Part shown: positions 1-5,072 of the stretch, piece by piece
Layout of the letters: every line of letters begins with the position of its first letter
How positions within the stretch are numbered: the first letter of the stretch is position 1
NCBI GenBank assembly: GCA_028293265.1
Contig: JAQGPB010000118.1
Span: 1-6,006, forward strand
Source of the DNA: Pedosphaera sp.
GTDB taxonomy: Bacteria; Verrucomicrobiota; Verrucomicrobiae; Limisphaerales; Pedosphaeraceae
DNA: 6,006 nt
Direction of reading: 5' to 3'
The notes under the pieces: generated by a model
What the model was told of the DNA's origin: nothing
The model's database searches: none
The model's input: the letters and a program-made list of their open reading frames with translations, nothing else
Program-made: the position numbers and the translations under genes

Positions 1-394
1 GTTGCGACGGGTCGTTCCGGTAAACGAAATGGCCCGGCACATGTTCGATGTTGAACACATTGGGGAGATTGATCGGAAATTGCGTGACGCCTTTATTCGA
101 GAGCATTGTTGGCGCGCCGTCGGCCGCGCGCAGCCCCAATTCCTGCATGACGCCAATTGCCAGCGGCTCTTTGCTCCTCGGAATGCAGGCCAGGCCAAAG
201 CGCATTCCCTCCCAGTCAATGATGGCTATTTGGAAATCATCATTGACCGGCGCCGGCGGAAAATGCCGGTATTCCAAAAATGTCGCAAACGCCAGCACGC
301 CGATCCGCCGCGGCGAGAGCTGGACCACGTACGCGATTTTATCCGGCGTAATGCCCCGCTTCAGTTCATCCAAACTTGCCAGGCGTTCACTCAT
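1..394 (-). CDS. Unrecognised protein, N-terminal 131 residues (cut by window start)
   Basis: The frame is open from an ATG at 394 to the left edge, so the C-terminus lies outside the window. It begins MSERLASLDELKRG and contains a hydrophobic stretch near residues 55-75 (IAIIDWEGMRFGLACIPR) followed by a predicted mixed alpha/beta region ending near VPGHFVYRNDPSQ. No signal peptide or membrane segment is evident. The start overlaps the end of the upstream helix-turn-helix gene by 8 bases, which supports co-translation and this ATG, although no clear ribosome binding site precedes it. I do not recognise the family. The large plus-strand open frames over this stretch look like shadows, because the operon runs without a break on the minus strand. 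That it is a gene is fairly secure; its function is unknown. Confidence 0.7.
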   Translation of the reverse strand, partial: MSERLASLDELKRGITPDKIAYVVQLSPRRIGVLAFATFLEYRHFPPAPVNDDFQIAIIDWEGMRFGLACIPRSKEPLAIGVMQELGLRAADGAPTMLSNKGVTQFPINLPNVFNIEHVPGHFVYRNDPSQ

Positions 395-590
395 AGAGTT
401 GATGCTTGTTTTGCTTCATGGATTCGCGCAGCCGGTAAATCACTTTGCCCAGCGCCACATTTGAATGATAAAAAGCGAGCTGCTTGGAACAGCCGATATC
501 GCGGCCCAGTTCCGTGAGCGTGCAACGAAACCCGATCCTTGGGCCCCATTGAATGCCCAAACGCAAAAATCGCGAATCGCTCATTTTCAT
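387..590 (-). CDS. Small helix-turn-helix protein, sigma region 4-like
   Basis: This is a 67-residue basic protein. Residues 24-55 read TLTELGRDIGCSKQLAFYHS and continue into a VALGKVIYRLRE helix. The pattern of a short helix, a G-C-S turn, a second helix and a trailing helix ending in RLR resembles the helix-turn-helix of sigma factor region 4 and related small regulators. It probably binds DNA, as a transcription regulator or accessory factor of the element, but this rests on pattern recognition alone. The ATG at 590 has a GGAGG (601-605 on the minus strand) 10 bases upstream and forms an ATGA overlap with the preceding gene, so the start is well supported. A second ATG two codons in is less well placed. 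Its end overlaps the next gene by 8 bases. Confidence 0.75.
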   Translation of the reverse strand: MKMSDSRFLRLGIQWGPRIGFRCTLTELGRDIGCSKQLAFYHSNVALGKVIYRLRESMKQNKHQLYE

Positions 591-769
591 GCGAACGCCG
601 CCTCCACCGGTTTAGCGGCCTTTATGATCAGCTTGCGTTCGCGCCATGCCGCCATCCGCTGGGCCCCTGTCACCTTGCTGCGGCCGCACAACTCGCAAAC
701 ATTCTCCAAGTTCCACCGGTGGTTCACCCGGAGGCATGGCGGTTGAAATCTTTCAGGCATCGTCAACAC
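587..769 (-). CDS. Small CxxC protein, possible zinc finger
   Basis: This is a protein of about 60 residues with one CxxCG pair (residues 25-28, CELCGRSK), preceded by Cys12 and His17 and followed by a basic helix, TGAQRMAAWRERK. A CxxCGR motif with nearby Cys/His suggests a small zinc-binding fold, possibly nucleic-acid binding, but a full ligand set is not certain. The start is ambiguous. GTG at 769 lies 5 bases after an AAAGGG, TTG at 766 would give a TTGA overlap with the upstream stop and has better spacing (8), and ATG at 760 lies 14 bases away. The longest form is given. The end shares an ATGA overlap with the helix-turn-helix gene. I do not recognise the family. Confidence 0.65.
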   Translation of the reverse strand: MLTMPERFQPPCLRVNHRWNLENVCELCGRSKVTGAQRMAAWRERKLIIKAAKPVEAAFA

Positions 770-963
770 AGTTTCCCTTTCTTGTGCAGCCGTTCCAAAA
801 GCCGCAACTGCGCTTCCACCACAAAAATCACGTGCAACCGCACCCGGGAGTTAAACTCCGTCGTATCCGCGTCATTCATCAGCGCTTCAATCGAGTTCCC
901 GCCCGTATCTCCGATTGCCCCGCGATACTTCTCCAAGTGCTTTGGCATCGTCCAATTTTTCAT
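763..963 (-). CDS. Unrecognised 66-residue protein
   Basis: This is a soluble protein beginning MKNWTMPKHLEKYRG. The N-terminal part (residues 12-35) is glycine- and aspartate-containing (GAIGDTGGNSIEALMNDADT). The C-terminal half, RVRLHVIFVVEAQLRLLERLHKKG, should form one amphipathic helix with a basic end and could be an oligomerisation helix. The ATG at 963 has AAAGG 6 bases upstream and overlaps the stop of the 57-residue gene as ATGA, so the start is well supported. The end runs a few bases into the next gene. No family is recognised. Its place in an unbroken coupled operon and the good ribosome binding site argue that it is translated. Confidence 0.7.
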   Translation of the reverse strand: MKNWTMPKHLEKYRGAIGDTGGNSIEALMNDADTTEFNSRVRLHVIFVVEAQLRLLERLHKKGKLC

Positions 964-1133
964 TTCACGCCTTTCGCGGGCAGGAATCCAGCCCTGATCG
1001 CGGCCCGCTTAAAAACTCGCAAAGCCTCCAGGTCGCAAACCAGCGCGTCCTGCAATGCCTGGGTCGCAGCCTCCAATTCCGCCGACGCTTTTTTCGTCCC
1101 CTTCGTTCGCTTCTGTGAGATTTTTTTCTTCAT
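960..1133 (-). CDS. Small basic 57-residue protein carrying a repeat-derived N-terminus
   Basis: This frame was found by reading the gap between the J-domain gene and the 66-residue gene. It starts at ATG 1133 with MKKKISQKRTKGTKK, followed by a helical stretch, ASAELEAATQALQDAL, and ends FLPAKGVK. Its stop overlaps the next ATG as ATGA, and its start lies 5 bases after the J-domain stop codon. The lysine-rich N-terminus (residues 6-12) coincides with bases 1101-1118, which match a repeat also found at 3183-3200 (17 of 18 bases) and, less closely, at 5581-5598. The C-terminal 40 residues would form one or two helices. No function is recognised. The fit of both ends to the operon pattern is the main support. 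Confidence 0.6.
   Translation of the reverse strand: MKKKISQKRTKGTKKASAELEAATQALQDALVCDLEALRVFKRAAIRAGFLPAKGVK
1101..1118. repeat. Dispersed 18-base repeat, copy 1
   Basis: On the plus strand this reads CTTCGTTCGCTTCTGTGA. It differs by one base from 3183-3200 and by four from 5581-5598. It lies inside the 5' end of the 57-residue gene and is translated as SQKRTK. Confidence 0.6.
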
Positions 1134-1138
1134 TATGG

Positions 1139-1774
1139 TTACAGGCCCTGCCTGGTGCTCCTCAGATTTTGCGCCAACATGTCATACGCCGACCGGATCC
1201 GCGCGAACCGTTCCGCATCGCCCGTGTCGGGATTGTCCGGATGAAACTTTTTCGCCAGCAGCCGATACGCTTCCTTCAGCGACTCCTCCGTGAAATTCAC
1301 CGGCAGCCCCAGGATGGCCCAAGGATCATCGCCGCCCGTCTTCGCCGGGATCGCCAGATAGCCGGCGAAGGCCTGTTCCAACGAACCGACGCCCCAGCGG
1401 TCCTGGCCGCGCAACGCCTCGACGTGCTTGGCGATGGCCCAGAGATTGTGCTCCACCTTGTCCCACCGGTCGCAGGCCAGCACCGTCGGGCGTTTCTTGA
1501 ACGAGAAATAAACCGCCGCGCCCTTGTCCTTCGGCTGCGCCTGTCCGCCGCGCGGCTGGCCGTCCAGCCGCGTCGTAAAATTTGTCGAGACAATCGGGTC
1601 GCCCGCGCCCAGCAAAGCCAGCTCATGTAATACCGCGTCTAGCGCCCTGGTCAGCGTGAGCGACGCGCTTTGCTGGAGGCTGCCGCCAAATTTCGACCGC
1701 GCAATTTTATGCGCCAGCGTTCGCGGCCAGCCCGCCGGCCAGCTCAGCGGATAAGATTCTTTGGGTGCATTCAT
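1139..1774 (-). CDS. J-domain (DnaJ-like) co-chaperone protein
   Basis: This 211-residue protein has a C-terminal J domain at about residues 149-203 (DPWAILGLPVNFTEESLKEAYRLL...), with the essential HPD motif intact at 178-180 (KKFHPDNPD). J domains stimulate ATP hydrolysis by DnaK/Hsp70. The first 140 residues are not the Gly/Phe, zinc or substrate domains of DnaJ. They begin with YPLSWPAGWPRT, then carry STNFTTRLDGQPR, a strand VAVYFSF-like segment (AAVYFSFKKRP), CDRWDKVEHNLWAIAKHVEALRGQDRWGVG and a linker. This arrangement matches a group of J-domain proteins I know from phages, plasmids and integrative elements. The N-terminal part presumably chooses the client or target, perhaps a replication protein as phage and plasmid systems use host DnaK, which is an inference. 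The ATG at 1774 overlaps the upstream stop as ATGA. Confidence 0.92.
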   Translation of the reverse strand: MNAPKESYPLSWPAGWPRTLAHKIARSKFGGSLQQSASLTLTRALDAVLHELALLGAGDPIVSTNFTTRLDGQPRGGQAQPKDKGAAVYFSFKKRPTVLACDRWDKVEHNLWAIAKHVEALRGQDRWGVGSLEQAFAGYLAIPAKTGGDDPWAILGLPVNFTEESLKEAYRLLAKKFHPDNPDTGDAERFARIRSAYDMLAQNLRSTRQGL

Positions 1775-1998
1775 GCCTTGATCGTTCCGAGATATTCAAT
1801 TTTCAGCAAAGCCCAGTCCCTAAATTCCTCGGAGTTCTGCCGCAGATATTCCACCGCCCGCGAAAGCGCAGCCCCAATGGCAGGGTCCGCCGTGCCTACC
1901 AAAACGTGCTTTCCGCAACGCCCGCTCAAATAGATGTAAGTAAAATCAGCCCGCCAAACACATTTGCCTCGCCGCAGTATTTTCGGTTTCTTTTTCAT
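1771..1998 (-). CDS. Unrecognised 75-residue protein
   Basis: It begins with a basic stretch, MKKKPKILRRGKCVWR, followed by probable beta strands (ADFTYIYLSG, KHVLVGTADP) and a helix (AIGAALSRAVEYLRQNSEEFRDW), and ends LLKIEYLGTIKA. This could be a small alpha/beta fold, and the basic N-terminus could touch nucleic acid, but no family is recognised. The ATG at 1998 shares one base with the upstream stop (TGATG), and the stop overlaps the J-domain start as ATGA. It sits directly before the J-domain gene and is presumably co-translated with it. There is no membrane segment or signal peptide. Confidence 0.7.
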   Translation of the reverse strand: MKKKPKILRRGKCVWRADFTYIYLSGRCGKHVLVGTADPAIGAALSRAVEYLRQNSEEFRDWALLKIEYLGTIKA

Positions 1999-2273
1999 CA
2001 GCTTGTCATCATCCGTTTCCGCCGCAGGGCGTGTGCGTTCGTCCGCATGCGCGCCATCAGCGCCAGGTCCCCCAAAGCCAGGCGCGCGGCCACATCCCGC
2101 TTCCGCGACAACTGCAATTCAATAAAGGCCTCCTCCTGCCCGGGCGCAATTTCCTCATACGCATCATGCGGCTCCGTGCCCCGCAAAACATGCCCCTGAA
2201 ATTTGCGCCTCACGGATTCCGGGCTTTCCCCGTCCCGGATCGCCGCCTGCTTATATCCTTCAAGTTTTAACAT
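1998..2273 (-). CDS. Unrecognised 91-residue helical protein
   Basis: This charged, mostly helical protein starts MLKLEGYKQAAIRDGESPES. It continues through a GHVLRGTEPHDAYEEIAPGQEEAF segment to a long helix (IELQLSRKRDVAARLALGDL) and a strongly basic tail, RTNAHALRRKRMMTS. The EEIAPGQEEAFIELQLSRK part looks like helix-turn-helix or coiled-coil material, but no named family is recognised. The ATG at 2273 overlaps the end of the small 47-residue frame by 7 bases, and its stop shares TGATG with the next gene. No strong ribosome binding site is seen, so it probably relies on coupling. Confidence 0.7.
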   Translation of the reverse strand: MLKLEGYKQAAIRDGESPESVRRKFQGHVLRGTEPHDAYEEIAPGQEEAFIELQLSRKRDVAARLALGDLALMARMRTNAHALRRKRMMTS

Positions 2274-2410
2274 CTGCGTTTATCCAGGTTGATCCGCCAT
2301 TGAAAACCGCCCAAAAAATCCGCGACCGGCCAGACCCGGTGGCATTGAAAAACCAAAGTTTTAACCCGCGCTGACCCCCGTTCATGTACGCGCCGTTTCA
2401 TTTCAGTCAT
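2267..2410 (-). CDS. Small basic 47-residue protein, tentative
   Basis: This frame fills what would otherwise be a 133-base gap. It starts at ATG 2410, overlapping the upstream stop as ATGA exactly as most junctions in this operon do, and ends in TAA at 2267-2269 inside the start of the 91-residue gene. The product is arginine-rich (MTEMKRRVHERGSARVKTLV, then WPVADFLGGFQWRINLDKRR). A second ATG at codon 4 is an alternative start. A weak GGA lies upstream. No family is recognised. The junction pattern is the main argument; base composition alone does not prove coding. If it is not a gene, the region would be the longest untranslated spacer in the window. Confidence 0.5.
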   Translation of the reverse strand: MTEMKRRVHERGSARVKTLVFQCHRVWPVADFLGGFQWRINLDKRRC

Positions 2411-2589
2411 TTGCCATCCGTGGCGTACGTGCAGCCAAGCTTGTTCGCCAGCTCGATGCTCCGTTTCATCAGGGCCGTGTAAGTTTCAGGATCGAGCCCG
2501 CGCTCCGCCTCGACTCCCATCCGGAAACCCAAATTAAGGATCAAAAGAAAGCGGTACTCGTCGGTCAATTCAACGTTGGTTGTTTTCAT
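2407..2589 (-). CDS. Unrecognised 60-residue protein
   Basis: This short soluble protein reads MKTTNVELTDEYRFLLILNL and then FRMGVEAERGLDPETYTALM, ending in KRSIELANKLGCTYATDGK. It should be all-helical, with two amphipathic helices, a size and pattern seen in many phage accessory proteins, but no family is recognised. The start at ATG 2589 follows the only sizeable untranslated gap in the operon (22 bases), which holds a perfect 6-base-pair hairpin with a 3-base loop just upstream. The ribosome binding site is weak. The stop overlaps the next frame as ATGA. Confidence 0.65.
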   Translation of the reverse strand: MKTTNVELTDEYRFLLILNLGFRMGVEAERGLDPETYTALMKRSIELANKLGCTYATDGK

Positions 2590-2596
2590 ATTGGGT

Positions 2597-2611
2597 CCAG
2601 GCTTCGCCTGG
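2597..2611. promoter_or_regulatory. Short perfect hairpin between two genes
   Basis: The bases CCAGGCTTCGCCTGG form a perfect 6-base-pair stem with a 3-base loop. They lie between the stop of the 81-residue gene (2612) and the start of the 60-residue gene (2589). On the transcript the hairpin would sit 7 bases before the ATG, so it could lower or time translation initiation. No run of U follows it, so it is not an intrinsic terminator. It may instead be a small dispersed palindrome. Confidence 0.4.
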
Positions 2612-2857
2612 TCATATCAAATTAAATTCCCCCTGGCTTTCCTGTGCCGTCGGCTCGACCTCGCGCGCGATCACCAGCAATTCGGCATCCGCCTCCAGCA
2701 ACTTCGGCACCGCCGACCCGTCCGGCATCGCAGCCTTCCAAACCAGCCCCTCGCGGATTTTGTCGGGACTCTCCGCCGGCAGCCGCAATTTCTTCATCAG
2801 CGACCGGTTGCCCGCGCCACCCACCCAAAATTCACACGCAAAGATTTTCACGCTCAC
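2612..2857 (-). CDS. Unrecognised 81-residue protein with GTG start
   Basis: The product begins MSVKIFACEFWVGGAGN and carries a lysine/arginine segment (SLMKKLRLPAESPDKIREGL) and a probable strand-helix end, LLEADAELLVIAREVE. It is soluble and its family is not recognised. An ATG at 2872 would add five residues, but it lacks a ribosome binding site. The GTG at 2857 has a GGAGG 8 bases upstream (2866-2870) and forms a GTGA overlap with the upstream stop, the same layout as the gene starting at 4731. I therefore choose the GTG. It is co-translated with the DNA-binding protein before it and is separated from the next gene by the 22-base hairpin gap. Confidence 0.7.
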   Translation of the reverse strand: MSVKIFACEFWVGGAGNRSLMKKLRLPAESPDKIREGLVWKAAMPDGSAVPKLLEADAELLVIAREVEPTAQESQGEFNLI

Positions 2858-3705
2858 GCCTTTCGCCTCCATGACGCCAGAACAAAACGGCAGCGAGCCA
2901 GCCAGCCGACGCCTGACGGCTTCGGGTTTTGCACCAGGGGCTTCGGCCGCCCGGGCGTACGCGTGCCGTGAAATTGCTTCATCCGCCCGGCGTGGTCCCG
3001 CAGTTCCTGCAGCTTCGCAACCAACCGCACCGCCTCCGCGCCGATCATCGAATCTGACGTGCCGATCAATTCCAACAACGGCTGCGCGTCGTCAATCAGC
3101 ACGTCCACCGCCTGCTCGATGCGCTCCTCCCGATCCCCGACCGGCCGCACATCCACCACCGCGCTCTTTTTCTCCCCGTTCCCTTCGTTGGCTTCTGTGA
3201 CGAACCTCGCAGCCTGGCGTACGATCTTCGCCGTGATGCGCTCGCCCGCCGCCAACTCGACCGCCACACGCCAGACCGCAAACTGCTCCTCCGCCGAAAG
3301 CCCCGCCAGCGGTCGCACCTGGCTCTCGGAATGAGGCGCTGGCAATCCGCAATCCGCAATCCGAGATCGCAAATTTTCGACGATCCCCGCCGCCGCCATC
3401 AGCCGCTGCGCCTGGCGCGATCCAAAGTCCCACCGCCGGACCAGATACTCATCAAACGTCCCGAACGCCCGGTAAAGCCGGTGCTCGCGAATCGTCATCA
3501 GCGCCATCCCGACTTCCAAAAACGTCTGCAACCCGCGCTCAATCATCCCCTCGCAAGCCGACAATTCCTGTGTTTCCTCCGTCGTCAGGCTCTCGATGTT
3601 CGATGTTTCTGGCGCCAACGGAATGCAACCGCGACTGGCTGACGGTTCACCCTCTCCTGGGGGAGAGGGCCGGGGTGAGGGCGGACAATCAATCGCAGTA
3701 TTCAT
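2854..3705 (-). CDS. Phage/ICE-type DNA-binding protein, ParB/KorB-like, with four inserted repeats
   Basis: This is a 283-residue protein. The core, residues 50-112 (ACEGMIERGLQTFLEVGMAL, then IREHRLYR, TFDEYLVRRWDFGSRQAQRL and AAAGIVENL), plus 126-168 (SESQVRPLAGLSAEEQFAVW...AGERITAKIVRQA), matches a family I know from phages, plasmids and integrative elements. In that family an 'E..I..GL.TF.EVG.AL..IRD.RLYR' helix precedes a helix-turn-helix-like part and a 'QVRPLA.L..E.Q..VW' segment. Such proteins are often annotated as plasmid partition or ParB/KorB-like, and DNA binding is likely but unproven. Residues 190-240 are probably coiled coil. Repeat-derived stretches lie at about residues 7-21, 34-39, 112-120 and 168-180, all in linkers. 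The frame extends 46 codons further upstream, but ATG 3705, overlapping the previous stop as ATGA, is preferred. The tail (GRPKPLVQNPKPSG...) is unusual. Confidence 0.8.
   Translation of the reverse strand: MNTAIDCPPSPRPSPPGEGEPSASRGCIPLAPETSNIESLTTEETQELSACEGMIERGLQTFLEVGMALMTIREHRLYRAFGTFDEYLVRRWDFGSRQAQRLMAAAGIVENLRSRIADCGLPAPHSESQVRPLAGLSAEEQFAVWRVAVELAAGERITAKIVRQAARFVTEANEGNGEKKSAVVDVRPVGDREERIEQAVDVLIDDAQPLLELIGTSDSMIGAEAVRLVAKLQELRDHAGRMKQFHGTRTPGRPKPLVQNPKPSGVGWLARCRFVLASWRRKA
3183..3200. repeat. Dispersed 18-base repeat, copy 2
   Basis: The plus strand reads CTTCGTTGGCTTCTGTGA, which differs by one base from 1101-1118. It is translated on the minus strand as part of FVTEANEGNG, in the linker after the core of the DNA-binding protein. 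Confidence 0.6.
3342..3362. repeat. Tandem 7-base repeat, three units
   Basis: Three perfect copies of GCAATCC stand head to tail. In the minus-strand gene they encode part of LRSRIADCG (residues 112-120), between the helix-turn-helix-like part and the SESQVRPL segment. It resembles the dispersed 'AIRNPQS' type of repeat known from large environmental genomes. Confidence 0.65.
3593..3606. repeat. Tandem 7-base repeat, two units
   Basis: Two perfect copies of TCGATGT stand in tandem and are translated on the minus strand as ETSNIES (residues 33-39 of the DNA-binding protein). The length is modest, so chance cannot be excluded, but the motif matches a commonly seen 'NIEHRT'-type repeat. Confidence 0.45.
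3650..3683. repeat. REP-like palindromic repeat inside a gene
   Basis: Bases 3650-3657 (CCCTCTCC) and 3662-3669 (GGAGAGGG) form an 8-base-pair stem with a 4-base loop, followed by the GC-rich arm CCGGGGTGAGGGC. This is the widespread 'PSPRPSPPGEGE'-encoding palindromic element. It is read in frame as residues 7-21 of the DNA-binding protein. Confidence 0.8.
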
Positions 3706-3980
3706 GCTGATAAAGCCGTCTCCTTGACCGGCGCGGTCCATTCGCGCATTTCTTCCGCGCGCGAAAACTTGACCAGGCGAAAAATCGCGAATGGAGGCAG
3801 GATAATGCCGTGGGCCTGGATTACCTTCATCAGGCCGTCCCACATGGCTTCGCCCTCCTCGCGTTTGGTTATGGCCTTAGGCATGCCAAGAGGCATACCC
3901 CCCCCCAGCGCGATCGGCACCGTCAACACGTTCTCGCCGTTCGGCTTCACACACTCGATGAAATAAACTTCTGCGTTCAT
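3702..3980 (-). CDS. Unrecognised 92-residue protein with a G9 tract
   Basis: It begins MNAEVYFIECVKPNGENVLT and passes through a glycine/methionine-rich loop (ALGGGMPLGMPK, residues 24-35). A helix follows (REEGEAMWDGLMKVIQAHGI), then a hydrophobic strand (LPPFAIFRLVKFSRAEEM). The layout suggests a small alpha/beta protein; no family is recognised. The GGG codons sit on a run of nine G (nine C on the plus strand, 3898-3906), so slippage or a sequencing error here would break the frame. Both ends use ATGA overlaps with neighbours. The stop overlaps the start of the DNA-binding protein, which suggests balanced production of the two. Confidence 0.7.
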   Translation of the reverse strand: MNAEVYFIECVKPNGENVLTVPIALGGGMPLGMPKAITKREEGEAMWDGLMKVIQAHGIILPPFAIFRLVKFSRAEEMREWTAPVKETALSA

Positions 3981-4360
3981 AAATGATCAGGATGCGCCGG
4001 GGTGCCTTCGTTCTCAGCCAGCGACCGGGCACCCCCGACACTGGCGATAGTCAGCCCATCCTGAAAAGCTTGCGGGGAAGTCAGGCCGGGCGCGGAGGCA
4101 GCTTGGTGGTCGTGAACCCAAACCAATCGCTTGTCGTCTTCTCCAACGGGGCCGCGCCCGGCCAAAGCCAAAGCTGCTAAATTCTTGACGCCCGGTTTCA
4201 TCGGGTCCTCTTTCCCCAGCGCCATAGCCACCAAACGCATTGTCCTGGCCCGCGCCACGCAAGGCGGCCGGTCGTGGCAATGGATGACATCATTAAAAAT
4301 GCCGAACCAGCACGCCTTCCGCGTCTCGCCACAAACCGCGCATTTCAAGGTCGGCCGCAT
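3977..4360 (-). CDS. Small zinc-motif protein (CxxCG...HCxDxPxC), paralogue 1
   Basis: This 127-residue protein begins MRPTLKCAVCGETRKACWFG. Cys7, Cys10, Cys28 and Cys34 form CxxCG-x16-HCHDRPPC and probably bind one zinc, with His27, His29 and Cys17 nearby. The same signature, with the same five-residue spacing between the last two cysteines, is in the 151-residue protein at 5323-5778. Residues 35-127 differ and look like linker material (RLVWVHDHQAASAPGLTS, PAHPDHL). The frame is open 44 codons further upstream, but the ATG at 4360 gives a TGATG overlap with the previous stop and starts right before the motif. The zinc finger is a fair inference; its target (DNA, RNA or protein) is unknown. 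Confidence 0.75.
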   Translation of the reverse strand: MRPTLKCAVCGETRKACWFGIFNDVIHCHDRPPCVARARTMRLVAMALGKEDPMKPGVKNLAALALAGRGPVGEDDKRLVWVHDHQAASAPGLTSPQAFQDGLTIASVGGARSLAENEGTPAHPDHL

Positions 4361-4731
4361 CACACCGCCGCCTTGTTTGTGGGTTTGCTTCTCCAAGACG
4401 GACCATCGACGAGGGCGCATTTCAACGCCTCTTCCATCGTTGCGAACATTCCCCAGCACGTGGGCCGGTCCCAAGCGCCGCCATCGAGACAACGCACGTC
4501 ATAGCGCGTGTTTCCCTTCCAACATTTCACGAAGCCCGGGTGGTCACCGGTTTCCGTTTCGATGTAAGGCACGCACCACCAAGCGAGATGCCGCGACGGC
4601 CGCCCCTGGTTCGCGGTGTGGGAAAAACCGTTTGGCAAAACCGGATTCACCGGCACGCCGTCAACAATTTGCTCGCACTTGAACGAGTGGCTCCGGCCAT
4701 CTTCCCCGGTTAACAATGCGATGGGTTTCAC
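4360..4731 (-). CDS. Unrecognised cysteine- and tryptophan-rich 123-residue protein, GTG start
   Basis: The chosen start is GTG 4731. It has a GGAGG 7 bases upstream (4739-4743) and a GTGA overlap with the previous stop; a longer frame to 4836 would overlap the upstream gene by over 100 bases. The protein has cysteines at 19, 53, 70, 81, 92 and 105 and many tryptophans. Residues 77-107 (RYDVRCLDGGAWDRPTCWG, then FATMEEALKCA) resemble a short phage-protein motif in which 'LDGGAWDRP' is followed by '.F.T.EEA'. I recall this loosely and cannot name the family. No membrane segment is present. Its stop shares TGATG with the first zinc protein. Confidence 0.7.
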   Translation of the reverse strand: MKPIALLTGEDGRSHSFKCEQIVDGVPVNPVLPNGFSHTANQGRPSRHLAWWCVPYIETETGDHPGFVKCWKGNTRYDVRCLDGGAWDRPTCWGMFATMEEALKCALVDGPSWRSKPTNKAAV

Positions 4732-5072
4732 AGCACTGCCTCCGCAGTGGGGACCTCGCCTTGGCCGTTTGCTAAGACCTTGGGCGCTGCCGATTGCGCC
4801 CCCGCGATCGGCTCCGCGTGCGGGTGGGGCATCCAATAATCAATCCGCACCTCATCATCGAGCGTGCGCGCCACCGACATGGCATGACCATATTCGGTGC
4901 GCGGCCAATGCGCCCAGTGTGCATGCTTAGAGTCAGACGTGTCCCAAAACACCGCTCCGCAAAAAGGATCCACCGCGGTTGAAAAATCATCCGACCAAAT
5001 CACGCGGCCCACGGCCACGATCGGACGGCCGTCTTTCGGCGCTTCTTCCGTGTTCCATGTGTTCACAATCAT
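4728..5072 (-). CDS. DUF551-like small phage protein (APKDG...WMP)
   Basis: This 114-residue protein has the two landmarks of the DUF551-type family: EEAPKDGRPIVAVGR near the N-terminus (residues 9-23) and YWMPHPHAEP at residues 79-88, with a VFWDT strand (41-45) between. The family is common on phages and prophages of many bacteria and has no established function. The last 25 residues (APKVLANGQGEVPTAEAVL) are a low-complexity tail with no counterpart in the family as I know it. The ATG at 5072 overlaps the previous stop as ATGA, although its ribosome binding site is weak. Its stop forms a GTGA overlap with the next gene, which also supplies that gene's GGAGG. Confidence 0.75.
   Translation of the reverse strand: MIVNTWNTEEAPKDGRPIVAVGRVIWSDDFSTAVDPFCGAVFWDTSDSKHAHWAHWPRTEYGHAMSVARTLDDEVRIDYWMPHPHAEPIAGAQSAAPKVLANGQGEVPTAEAVL

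Noticed and set aside
964..976. Thirteen bases shared with 2854-2866 (TCACGCCTTTCGC)
   Set aside because: Both overlap ribosome-binding-site regions or codons for AKGV, so a chance or functional match is more likely than a mobile repeat.
1141..1155. Small inverted repeat (CAGGC / GCCTG) near the end of the J-domain gene as a terminator
   Set aside because: It has only a 5-base-pair stem inside coding sequence and no U-run follows on the transcript.
2..1630. Long plus-strand open frames (2-517, 539-997, 646-1293, 1055-1630)
   Set aside because: They lie antisense to a tightly coupled minus-strand operon, have arginine/proline/serine-rich shadow composition, and show no ribosome binding sites or coupled junctions.
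2580..3200. Plus-strand frame of 206 residues over the DNA-binding gene
   Set aside because: It is the complement of a recognisable protein family on the minus strand and is alanine/proline/arginine-rich shadow sequence.
3342..3362. Triple 7-mer as a CRISPR-like or iteron array
   Set aside because: The units are only 7 bases with no spacers, and the block lies within a coding linker; nothing indicates a replication origin.
3650..3683. REP-like palindrome as a transcription terminator
   Set aside because: It lies inside an open frame, with no T-run, and matches a dispersed repeat that encodes PSPPGEGE.
3706..3843. N-terminal extension of the DNA-binding protein
   Set aside because: The extra 46 codons overlap the 92-residue gene; the ATG at 3705 fits the ATGA junction rule.
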